Positions 56,833 to 64,000 of a stretch of 64,000 nt of DNA are shown here, piece after piece. This DNA comes from Thauera chlorobenzoica (lineage in GTDB: Bacteria; Pseudomonadota; Gammaproteobacteria; Burkholderiales; Rhodocyclaceae): assembly GCF_001922305.1 (NCBI RefSeq), contig NZ_CP018839.1:3596001-3660000 (forward strand), given 5' to 3'. Position 1 is the first letter of the stretch, and every line of letters begins with the position of its first letter. The notes beneath the pieces were generated by a model that saw only the letters and a program-made list of their open reading frames with translations, had not been told where the DNA came from and did not search any database. Both the position numbers and the translations under genes were made by a program.

Positions 56833-58440
56833 ATGAGCGATAGGCCTGCCGCTGCACCATCCCCCCCTTCCGCGCTGACCCCATTGCGCGGAGCGGTGTT
56901 CCGGATGCTGTGGCTGGCCTGGCTGACCGCCAACATCACGATGTGGATGAACGAGGTCACCAGCGCCTGGCTGATGACCTCACTGACCGACAGCGTCGTC
57001 ATGGTGGCCCTGGTGCAGGCCGCCTCCACCCTGCCGGTATTCCTCCTCGGCCTGCCCAGCGGGGCGCTTGCCGACATCGTCGACCGCCGCCGCTACTTTG
57101 CCTTCACCCAGCTCTGGGTCGCCGCGATCGCCGCCGTCCTCGCCACGCTGTCGCTGGCGGAGCTGCTCACGGCGCCGTTGTTGCTCGCCCTGACATTTGC
57201 CAACGGCATCGGCATGGCAATGCGCTGGCCCGTGTTCGCCGCCATCGTTCCCGATATCGTGCCGCGCCACGAATTGTCGAGCGCCCTGGCCCTCAACGGC
57301 ATCGCGATGAACATGTCGCGCATCATCGGACCGATCGTGGCCGGGGCCCTGATCGCCAGTGCCGGCAGCCACATCGTGTTCATCGTCAACGCAGCGATGT
57401 CGCTGCTCGCCTTCGCCCTGATCCTGCGCTGGAAGGCGCAGCCACGCGCCAGCGCCCTGCCCGGCGAGCGATTCTTCGGGGCGATGCGGGTCGGCGTCCA
57501 GCACGTTGCCCAATCGCCGCGCATGCGCATCGTCCTGCTTCGGGCCTGCGTCTTCTTTCTCCAGTCGAGCGCCTTGCTCGCCCTGCTGCCGCTGCTCGCC
57601 CGCGAACTCGGCGCCGGCGCCGGCGGTTTCACCGCCTTGCTTGCGGCGATGGGGGTCGGCGCGATCCTCACCGCACTCTTTCTGCCACGTCTTCGCCGCG
57701 GCATCCACAGCGACGCCTTCATCCTGTGGGGAAGCTGCATCCACGCTTTGGCTGCGGCCGCAGTGGCGCTGTCCCCGGTGCTGGCGGCCGCCCTGCCTGC
57801 CTGTGCTCTGGCGGGCGCGGCCTGGGTCCTGACCGCCAACGCCCTCGCCGTGGCCGCCCAGACCGCGCTGCCGAACTGGGTCCGTGCACGCGGGATGTCG
57901 ATCTATCAGATGGCCCTGATGGGTGGCAGCGCTGCCGGCGCCGCACTCTGGGGGTATGTCGCCAGCCACGCCACGCTCGCGATTGCGATCCTCACCGCCT
58001 CCGCACTCGGCCCGCTGTTCACCTGGTTCTCCCGCGGACTGAGCGTCGGCGGCGGCGGCGACGAGGACATGACACCAGCACGGCCGACGGTGAGCGTGGG
58101 CGAACCGATGATCGACATCGATCCCGACGAAGGCCCGGTGATGGTGACGATCGAATACCTGATCGACCCCGCACAGGCGGCCGCCTTCAACATGATCATG
58201 CAGCAGACCCGGCGCGCGCGGCTGCGCCAGGGGGCGCTGTCATGGGGGCTGTTCCGCGACACCACGCTGCCCGGGCGCTACATCGAATACTTCCTCGACG
58301 AGAACTGGGTCGAACATCAGCGCCGGCTGGAGCGCTTCACCGCCGCCGACATCGGCTTGCGCGCGCAACGCCTCGCCTTCCACCTGGGGCCGGAGCCGCC
58401 GCGCGTGCGCCGCTATGTGGCCGAAACGATGAAACCCTGA
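56833..58440 (+). CDS. MFS transporter of the MFS_3/EntS type with soluble C-terminal domain
   Basis: 535-residue protein. About 400 residues with 10-12 helices, with start LRGAVFRMLWLAWLTANITMWMNEVTSAWL and the loop GALADIVDRRR typical of the MFS_3 (DUF894) branch. The last 115 residues (from EGPVMVTIEYLIDPAQAAAFNMIMQQTRRAR) form a soluble domain with a pattern like antibiotic-biosynthesis-monooxygenase folds, often attached in this branch. Related proteins export siderophores or drugs; the substrate here is unknown. It follows bamD by 76 bp. Confidence 0.85.
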   Translation: MSDRPAAAPSPPSALTPLRGAVFRMLWLAWLTANITMWMNEVTSAWLMTSLTDSVVMVALVQAASTLPVFLLGLPSGALADIVDRRRYFAFTQLWVAAIAAVLATLSLAELLTAPLLLALTFANGIGMAMRWPVFAAIVPDIVPRHELSSALALNGIAMNMSRIIGPIVAGALIASAGSHIVFIVNAAMSLLAFALILRWKAQPRASALPGERFFGAMRVGVQHVAQSPRMRIVLLRACVFFLQSSALLALLPLLARELGAGAGGFTALLAAMGVGAILTALFLPRLRRGIHSDAFILWGSCIHALAAAAVALSPVLAAALPACALAGAAWVLTANALAVAAQTALPNWVRARGMSIYQMALMGGSAAGAALWGYVASHATLAIAILTASALGPLFTWFSRGLSVGGGGDEDMTPARPTVSVGEPMIDIDPDEGPVMVTIEYLIDPAQAAAFNMIMQQTRRARLRQGALSWGLFRDTTLPGRYIEYFLDENWVEHQRRLERFTAADIGLRAQRLAFHLGPEPPRVRRYVAETMKP

Positions 58441-58464
58441 TCCCTCTGAAACACGATGGCGTAA

Positions 58465-58496
58465 ACGACCGGACCGGCTTGCGCCGGTCCGGTCGT
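58465..58496. terminator. Strong hairpin between convergent MFS and glcB genes
   Basis: 14-bp perfect stem ACGACCGGACCGGC/GCCGGTCCGGTCGT with a 4-nt loop. No T-run on either side, so factor-independent termination is uncertain. Confidence 0.55.
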
Positions 58497-58522
58497 CACT
58501 GCACAGCGCGCGGAATCGGCGA

Positions 58523-60706
58523 TCAGCCGCCGACCTTGGCCTTGAACTGCTGGCGGTAGCGGTGCAGCAGCGGCTCGGTGTAGCCGCTGGGCTGGGTGCA
58601 GCCTTCGAAGATCAGCGCGCGCGCGGCCTGGTAGGCCACCGAGTCGTCGAAATTCGGCGCCATCGGGCGGTAGGCCGGATCGCCGGCGTTCTGCCCATCG
58701 ACCACCGCGGCCATCCGCTGCAGGGTCTGTTCGACCTCCTCGGCGCCGACCACGCCGTGGCGCAGCCAGTTGGCGATGTGCTGGCTGGAGATGCGCAGGG
58801 TGGCGCGGTCCTCCATCAGGCCGACGTCATTGATGTCGGGCACCTTGGAGCAGCCCACGCCCTGCTCCACCCAGCGCACCACATAGCCGAGGATGCCCTG
58901 GCAGTTGTTGTCGAGTTCCTGCTGGCGCTCGGCGGCGCTCCACCCGGCCTTCGCCACCACCGGAATGGTGAGCAGGTCGTCGAGCAGCGCGGCGGCTTCC
59001 TGGTTCAGGTCGAGCTTCTCGATCTCCTGCTGCACCGCAGCCACGCTCACCTGGTGGTAGTGCAGCGCATGCAGGGTCGCCGCGGTGGGCGACGGCACCC
59101 AGGCGGTGTTCGCGCCCGACTTCGGGTGGTTCACCTTCTGCTCGAGCATCGCCGCCATCAGGTCGGGCATTGCCCACATCCCCTTGCCGATCTGGGCGCG
59201 CCCGCGCAGCCCGGCGGCCAGCCCGATCAGCACGTTGCGGCGCTCGTAGGCGGCGATCCACTTGCTGTTCTTGATCTCGCCCTTGCGCATCATCGGGCCG
59301 GCTTCCATCGCGGTGTGCATCTCGTCGCCGGTGCGGTCGAGGAAGCCGGTGTTGATGAAGGCCACGCGGGCCGGCGCGGCGGCGATGCAGGCGGCCAGGT
59401 TGACGCTGGTGCGGCGCTCCTCGTCCATGATGCCGAGCTTGACGGTGTGGGCCGGCAGGCCGAGCAGCTGCTCAACGCGGGTGAACAGCTCGTCGGCAAA
59501 GGCGACTTCGGCCGGGCCGTGCATCTTGGGCTTGACGATGTAGATGCTGCCGCGGCGCGAGTTGCCCTTGCGTTCGAGGTCGCGCTTGGCAATCAGCGTC
59601 GTCACCACCGCGTCCATGATGCCTTCGGGCACTTCGTTGCCGGCGCCGTCGAGGATCGCCGGATTGGTCATCAGGTGGCCGACGTTGCGCACGAACAGCA
59701 ACGAGCGCCCGTGCAGCGCGAGCGCCTTGCCGTCGGCGCCGGTGTATTCACGGTCGGCGTTGAGGCGGCGGGTCATCGGCTTGCCGCCCTTCTCGAACGT
59801 ATCCTCGAGGGTGCCGGCCATCAGCCCGAGCCAGTTGCGATAGACGACGAGCTTGTCCTCGGCATCGACCGCGGCGACCGAGTCCTCGCAGTCCATGATC
59901 GTCGACAGCGCGGCTTCGAGCAGGAGGTCGTTCACCCCGGCGGCATCGCCCTTGCCGATCGCCCCGGCGCGGTCGATCTGGATCTCGATGTGGAGGCCGT
60001 TGTTCCTCAGCAGCACCGCTTTCGGCGCGGCGGCTTCGCCCTGGTAGCCGGCGAACTTGTCCGCCTGCTGCAGCCCGGTGGTGCTGCCGTTGCCCAGCGT
60101 CACCACGAGCTTGCCGCCGGCCACGGCGTAGGCGGTCGCGTCGGCGTGCGAAGCCCCGGCAAGCGGCGCAGCCTGGTCGAGCACCTGACGGCCGAAGGCG
60201 ATGACCTTCGCCCCGCGCACCGGGTTGTAGCCGGCGGTGAGGCCGGCCCCATCGGTCTGCGCAATTGCATCGGTGCCGTACAGCGCGTCGTACAGCGAGC
60301 CCCAGCGCGCATTGGCGGCATTGAGCGCGTAGCGTGCGTTCATCACCGGCACCACCAGCTGCGGGCCGGCCTGCAGCGCGAGCTCGTCATCGACGTTGGT
60401 GGTCGTGATCCGGGCATCGGCCGGCACCGGCAGCAGATAGCCGATCGATTCGAGGAAGGCGCGGTAGGCCGCCATGTCGGCGATCGGACCGGGGTGGGCA
60501 CGGTGCCAGGCATCGATCTCGGCCTGCAGGCGCTCGCGCTCGGCGAGGAGGGCGCGGTTCTTCGGTGCCAGCGCGTGGATCAGCGCATCGAAACCGGACC
60601 AGAACGCTACCGCATCGACACCGCTGCCGGGCAGGGCTTCTTCTTCAATGAAACGCTTCAGGTTTGCAGCGACCTGAAGGCGCTGGCACGTCACTCGTTC
60701 GGTCAT
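58523..60706 (-). CDS. glcB: Malate synthase G
   Basis: 727-residue monomeric enzyme condensing glyoxylate with acetyl-CoA to malate in the glyoxylate shunt. Diagnostic segments: [16 protein letters not shown] (Mg-binding Glu/Asp), [40 protein letters not shown] and the catalytic Asp near the end of the barrel. Length is typical for isoform G, distinct from the 530-residue AceB. ATG at 60706 was chosen over a start seven codons earlier. Isocitrate lyase is not in this window. Confidence 0.96.
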   Translation of the reverse strand: MTERVTCQRLQVAANLKRFIEEEALPGSGVDAVAFWSGFDALIHALAPKNRALLAERERLQAEIDAWHRAHPGPIADMAAYRAFLESIGYLLPVPADARITTTNVDDELALQAGPQLVVPVMNARYALNAANARWGSLYDALYGTDAIAQTDGAGLTAGYNPVRGAKVIAFGRQVLDQAAPLAGASHADATAYAVAGGKLVVTLGNGSTTGLQQADKFAGYQGEAAAPKAVLLRNNGLHIEIQIDRAGAIGKGDAAGVNDLLLEAALSTIMDCEDSVAAVDAEDKLVVYRNWLGLMAGTLEDTFEKGGKPMTRRLNADREYTGADGKALALHGRSLLFVRNVGHLMTNPAILDGAGNEVPEGIMDAVVTTLIAKRDLERKGNSRRGSIYIVKPKMHGPAEVAFADELFTRVEQLLGLPAHTVKLGIMDEERRTSVNLAACIAAAPARVAFINTGFLDRTGDEMHTAMEAGPMMRKGEIKNSKWIAAYERRNVLIGLAAGLRGRAQIGKGMWAMPDLMAAMLEQKVNHPKSGANTAWVPSPTAATLHALHYHQVSVAAVQQEIEKLDLNQEAAALLDDLLTIPVVAKAGWSAAERQQELDNNCQGILGYVVRWVEQGVGCSKVPDINDVGLMEDRATLRISSQHIANWLRHGVVGAEEVEQTLQRMAAVVDGQNAGDPAYRPMAPNFDDSVAYQAARALIFEGCTQPSGYTEPLLHRYRQQFKAKVGG

Positions 60707-60816
60707 TTCTCGGGCTCTCTTCGACAAGGATATTGATCAACGCTCGTCCTGCGCACCACGCGCAGCCGAAAAAGCATGCGATCGATCGGCGCGTGGGTCA
60801 AGACCAGCGGACAAAA

Positions 60817-60832
60817 GTCTTCTATAAGATAC
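60817..60832. promoter_or_regulatory. AT-rich imperfect palindrome upstream of glcB
   Basis: gtcttctataagatac, partly symmetrical around TATA, about 110 bp upstream of glcB in the 195-bp spacer after the formate dehydrogenase gene. A possible operator or promoter core; no regulator can be named. Confidence 0.28.
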
Positions 60833-60901
60833 AACAGATGAGCCCCCGCCTGCAGCACACACCCCGCCGCAATACGCGAAATGGACTCGAGGCGACGACG
60901 T

Positions 60902-63697
60902 TCAGGACACCGCCTCGACCCGCAGCGCACAGTACTTGAACTCCGGGATCTTGCCGAAGGGGTCGAGCGCAGGCTGGGTCAGCAAGTTGGCCGCCGCCTC
61001 GCGGTAGCAGAACGCCATGAACACGGTGCCGGCGCGCACGCCCTCGTCCGCCCTCGCCTCGAGCTCGATGCGCCCGCGCCGGGTCTGCAGCGCCACCCGC
61101 CCGCCCGTCGCCACGCCGAGGCGGGCGAGATCGGCCGGATGGACCGCGCACCAGGGGTCCGGGTCGAGCGCATCGAGCACCTCGGCGCGGCGCGTCATCG
61201 ACCCCGTGTGCCAGTGTTCGAGCACACGCCCGGTGATCAGCACCATCGGGTAGTCCTCGTCGGGCAGCTCCGCCGCCGGCAGCGGCGCCACCGCGACGAA
61301 GCGACCGCGCCCGTTGGCGGTCGGAAAGCACGCCTGGAACAGCACCGGCTCGGACGGCGCATCGGCGGCGAGCTTCGGCGCCACGATCGCGCCCTCAGCC
61401 TCGAGCTTCGCCCAGCTCATCCCGCCGTGGCTGGGCATCGCCTGCACGAGCTCGTCGAACACCGCCCCCGGGCCGGGGTAATCCCACCCCAGCCCCATCC
61501 GGCGGGCGATCTCCTGGATGATCCACCAGTCCGGGCGGGCCTCGCCCGGCAGCGGCAGCACCGGACGCGCGAGCTGCACCAGGCGGTCGGTGTTGGTGAA
61601 GCTGCCGCCCTTCTCGAACAGGCTCGAAGCCGGCAGCACGACGTCGGCGAACATCGCGGTCTCGGTCAGGAAGATGTCCTGCACCACCAGGTGCTCGAGC
61701 TTTGCCAGGCCTTCGCGGGCGTGGGCGAGATCGGGGTCGGACATCGCCGGGTTCTCGCCTTCGATGTACATGCCGCGGATCTGCCCGGCGCAGGCGGCAT
61801 CGATGATCTCGACCACGGTGAGGCCGGGGGTCTGCGCCAGCGGCGCCTGCCACAGCGCCTCGAAGCGCGCCCGCACCGCGGGGTCGGCCACCTTCTGGTA
61901 GTCGGGCAGCATCATCGGGATGAGGCCGGCGTCGGAGGCGCCCTGGACGTTGTTCTGGCCGCGCAGCGGGTGCAGGCCGGTGCCGCGGCGGCCAATCTGA
62001 CCGGTCATCAGCGCCAGCGCGATCAGCGCGCGCACGTTGTCGGTGCCGTGGGTGTGCTGCGACACCCCCATCCCCCACAGGATCATGCTGTTCGGCCCGC
62101 GCGCGTAGGCGCGCGCGACCTCGCGCACGGTGGCGGCAGCGATGCCAGTGAGCGCCGCGGTGCGCTCGGGCGGATAATTCAGCGCGGCGTCACGGAAGGC
62201 CTCGAAGCCTTCGGTACGGGCGGCGATGAAGTCCGCGTCGGTGAGTCCTTCCTCGATGATCGTGCACGCCATTGACAGCAGCAGGGCGACATCGGCGTCG
62301 GCGCGGAACTGCAGCACGCGCCAGGCATGGCGCGCGAGCGGGGTCGCGCGCGGGTCCATCAGCACCAGCTTCGCGCCGCCGCGGTTGCCGCCGCTTTGGC
62401 CCTCGTGGTTGCCCCCCTTCACCGCGTTCTTGATGAAGCTCGCCGCCACCGGGTGGTTGGCCGCCGGATTGGCGCCGATGACGATGATCACGTCGGCGAA
62501 GTCGACGTCGCGCACCGGATTGGACACCGCGCCCGAGCCGATCCCTTCGAGCAGCGCGGCCACCGACGAGGCGTGGCACAGGCGCGTGCAGTGGTCCACG
62601 TTGTGGGTGCCGAAACCGGTCCGCACCAGCTTCTGGAACAGGTAGGCCTCCTCGTTGCTGCCCTTGGCCGAACCGAAGCCGGCGAGCGCGTGCGGGCCGT
62701 GGGCGTGCCGGATCCGCAGCAGCCCGGCGGCGGCGGCGTCGAGCGCCTCATCCCAGCTCGCTTCACGGAACGCAGTCAGCGGAGCGGCCGGATCGACCAC
62801 CGTTCCCTTGGGCACTTCCGGACGGCGGATCAACGGCGTGGTCAGGCGCTCGCGGTTGCGGCTGTAGGTGAAGCCGTAGCGCCCCTTTACGCACAGGCGG
62901 CCGGCGTTGGCCGGGCCGTCGCCGCCCTCGGCGAAGACGATGCGCTGCGCCGCGCCCTCGCCGGCGACGTGGTAGCGCACCTGGCAGCCGACGCCGCAGT
63001 AGGGGCACAGGGAATCGACCTGCCGGGTCGGACGGTAGCTCGACGCGGGCGCGGCGGTGGCCTCGAGCAGCGCCGCCGGCTGCAGCGCGCCGGTCGGGCA
63101 GGCCTGGACGCATTCGCCGCAGCCAACGCAGCTCGAGTCCCCCATCGGCACGTCGAAGTCGAACACGATCGAGGTGTCGGCGCCGCGGCGGGCGAGGCCG
63201 ATCACGTCATTCACCTGGACCTCGCGGCAGGCGCGCAGGCAGCGCGTGCACTGGATGCAGGCGGCCAGATCGACGGCGATGCCGGGGTGGCTGCGCTCGG
63301 GCACGGGATTGGCGCGGGGGGCGAAGCGGGGCTCCACGACGCCGAGCGCCTCACACCAGTGGGCAAGTTCGGAGTCCGCCTTCTCGACCTCGGCCGGGAC
63401 GTCGGCGTGCAACAGCTCCAGCACCATGCGCTGCGAGGCGCGTGCGCGTTCGCTTGCGGCCTTCACTTTCATCCCCGGCTTGGGCGCGCGGCAGCACGAG
63501 GGGGCGAGCACGCGCTCGCCGTCGATCTCGACCACGCAGGCGCGGCAGTTGCCGTCGGCGCGCAGTCCGTCCGTGTAGCACAGGTGCGGGATGTCCGCGC
63601 CGGCGCGCTGCGCGGCCTGCAGGATCGATTCGCCGGGGGCGGCGTCGATGTCGCGGCCATCGAGCTCGAAGCGGATCCGGTCGGTGGCGTTCATCAT
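60902..63697 (-). CDS. fdsA: NAD-dependent formate dehydrogenase alpha subunit
   Basis: 931-residue molybdenum (or tungsten) enzyme oxidising formate to CO2. Domains in order: N-terminal 2Fe-2S (C40, C51, C54, C69), two 4Fe-4S sets (CIQCTRC from 147; CVGCGEC from 190), a 4Fe-4S at CPYCGVGC (from 231), the Mo-bis-MGD domain with metal-ligand Cys374-His375 in CTRLCHASS, and a C-terminal MGD-binding domain. There is a Gly/Asn-rich insert near residues 428-441 before KLVLMDP. The first ATG overlaps the fdsB stop (ATGA); a second ATG one codon later has better spacing from GAGGAG. Confidence 0.94.
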   Translation of the reverse strand: MMNATDRIRFELDGRDIDAAPGESILQAAQRAGADIPHLCYTDGLRADGNCRACVVEIDGERVLAPSCCRAPKPGMKVKAASERARASQRMVLELLHADVPAEVEKADSELAHWCEALGVVEPRFAPRANPVPERSHPGIAVDLAACIQCTRCLRACREVQVNDVIGLARRGADTSIVFDFDVPMGDSSCVGCGECVQACPTGALQPAALLEATAAPASSYRPTRQVDSLCPYCGVGCQVRYHVAGEGAAQRIVFAEGGDGPANAGRLCVKGRYGFTYSRNRERLTTPLIRRPEVPKGTVVDPAAPLTAFREASWDEALDAAAAGLLRIRHAHGPHALAGFGSAKGSNEEAYLFQKLVRTGFGTHNVDHCTRLCHASSVAALLEGIGSGAVSNPVRDVDFADVIIVIGANPAANHPVAASFIKNAVKGGNHEGQSGGNRGGAKLVLMDPRATPLARHAWRVLQFRADADVALLLSMACTIIEEGLTDADFIAARTEGFEAFRDAALNYPPERTAALTGIAAATVREVARAYARGPNSMILWGMGVSQHTHGTDNVRALIALALMTGQIGRRGTGLHPLRGQNNVQGASDAGLIPMMLPDYQKVADPAVRARFEALWQAPLAQTPGLTVVEIIDAACAGQIRGMYIEGENPAMSDPDLAHAREGLAKLEHLVVQDIFLTETAMFADVVLPASSLFEKGGSFTNTDRLVQLARPVLPLPGEARPDWWIIQEIARRMGLGWDYPGPGAVFDELVQAMPSHGGMSWAKLEAEGAIVAPKLAADAPSEPVLFQACFPTANGRGRFVAVAPLPAAELPDEDYPMVLITGRVLEHWHTGSMTRRAEVLDALDPDPWCAVHPADLARLGVATGGRVALQTRRGRIELEARADEGVRAGTVFMAFCYREAAANLLTQPALDPFGKIPEFKYCALRVEAVS

Positions 63698-64000
63698 GCG
63701 CTCCTCGTGTCGTCTGCATGCGGCCCCGGAGGGGCGGCGCCCGCATCGGAAGTCGTCGGCGAAGCGCCCGCTGCAGCGCCAGCGCGCGCGCCTCCGACCT
63801 CATGCGGGAAGAAGCGCAGCACCGACTGCATCGGGTTCGGCGCGGCCTGGCCGAGGCCGCAGATCGAAGCGTCCATCATCGTCCTGCCGAGTTCGGTGAG
63901 GAGCCCGGCGTCCCACGCGGGTGCCTTCATCAGCTCTACCGCCTTCGCCGTACCGACCCGGCACGGCGTGCATTGGCCGCAGGATTCGTCGGCGAAGAAG
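63694..64000 (-). CDS. fdsB: NAD-dependent formate dehydrogenase beta subunit, C-terminal part
   Basis: About 102 C-terminal codons; the start lies beyond the window. The iron-sulfur motif ESCGQCTPCRVGT is followed by the fourth ligand in ASICGLGQAAPNP, as in NuoF/FdsB, the FMN-containing NADH-binding subunit that passes formate electrons to NAD. The last about 30 residues are an Ala/Gly/Pro-rich tail. The stop overlaps the fdsA start (ATGA), the expected fdsB-fdsA order. Confidence 0.9.
   Translation of the reverse strand, partial: FFADESCGQCTPCRVGTAKAVELMKAPAWDAGLLTELGRTMMDASICGLGQAAPNPMQSVLRFFPHEVGGARAGAAAGASPTTSDAGAAPPGPHADDTRSA

Overview
The window looks like chromosomal DNA of a GC-rich betaproteobacterium. 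Gene order and protein similarity point to Rhodocyclales, probably the Thauera/Azoarcus group (inferred from memory of these families, no search was run). Almost all of it is dense, ordinary core metabolism; the accessory parts are one insertion sequence and perhaps one iron-uptake operon.

Layout. 1-550: C-terminal end of phosphoribulokinase. 558-5434 (minus): an FtrABCD-type iron uptake operon with a porin gene inside it, behind a good Fur-box candidate. 5816-13009 (plus): transketolase, GAPDH, phosphoglycerate kinase, pyruvate kinase and class II aldolase, a Calvin-cycle/glycolysis run. 13098-39578 (minus): 26 kb of co-oriented genes, starting with the conserved leuC-leuD-leuB-asd-fimV-(EcfT-like)-truA-trpF-trpB-trpA-accD-folC-dedD-cvpA-purF-metZ series and preceded in transcription order by fdxA, a CBS protein, fadD, ilvBN, aroC, an MFS transporter and an M48 protease. 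39873-41637 (plus): trxA and rho. 41713-42567 (minus): 3-hydroxybutyryl-CoA dehydrogenase. 42840-44619: an IS1634-family element. 44828-45552 (minus): six tRNA genes, an Ala-Glu-Asp block present twice as an exact 314-bp repeat. 45618-53837 (minus): FAD-linked oxidase, patatin, rimO and a polyhydroxyalkanoate (PHA) cluster phaC-phaB-phaB-phaR. 53924-58440: small membrane protein, pgeF-rluD (minus), bamD and an MFS transporter (plus). 58523-64000 (minus): malate synthase G and the start of an NAD-dependent formate dehydrogenase operon.

Together the genes suggest a respiratory, storage-polymer-forming organism that can run the upper Calvin cycle/glycolysis, oxidise formate, and use acetyl-CoA through the glyoxylate shunt and PHA. 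RuBisCO and isocitrate lyase are not in this window.

The best regulatory find is upstream of ilvB: a 44-codon leader peptide with a strong ribosome-binding site, five valine codons (all GTA) near its end, and a strong intrinsic terminator before ilvB. This is the architecture of valine-responsive transcription attenuation. Other points of note are a GAPDH with the GapB-type (NADP-associated) coenzyme pocket, a rho gene with no ATG start, an unannotated-size entericidin-like lipoprotein gene between leuC and leuD, and an intrinsic terminator inside the ftr operon. I found no CRISPR array, prophage, defence island or wholly new system.
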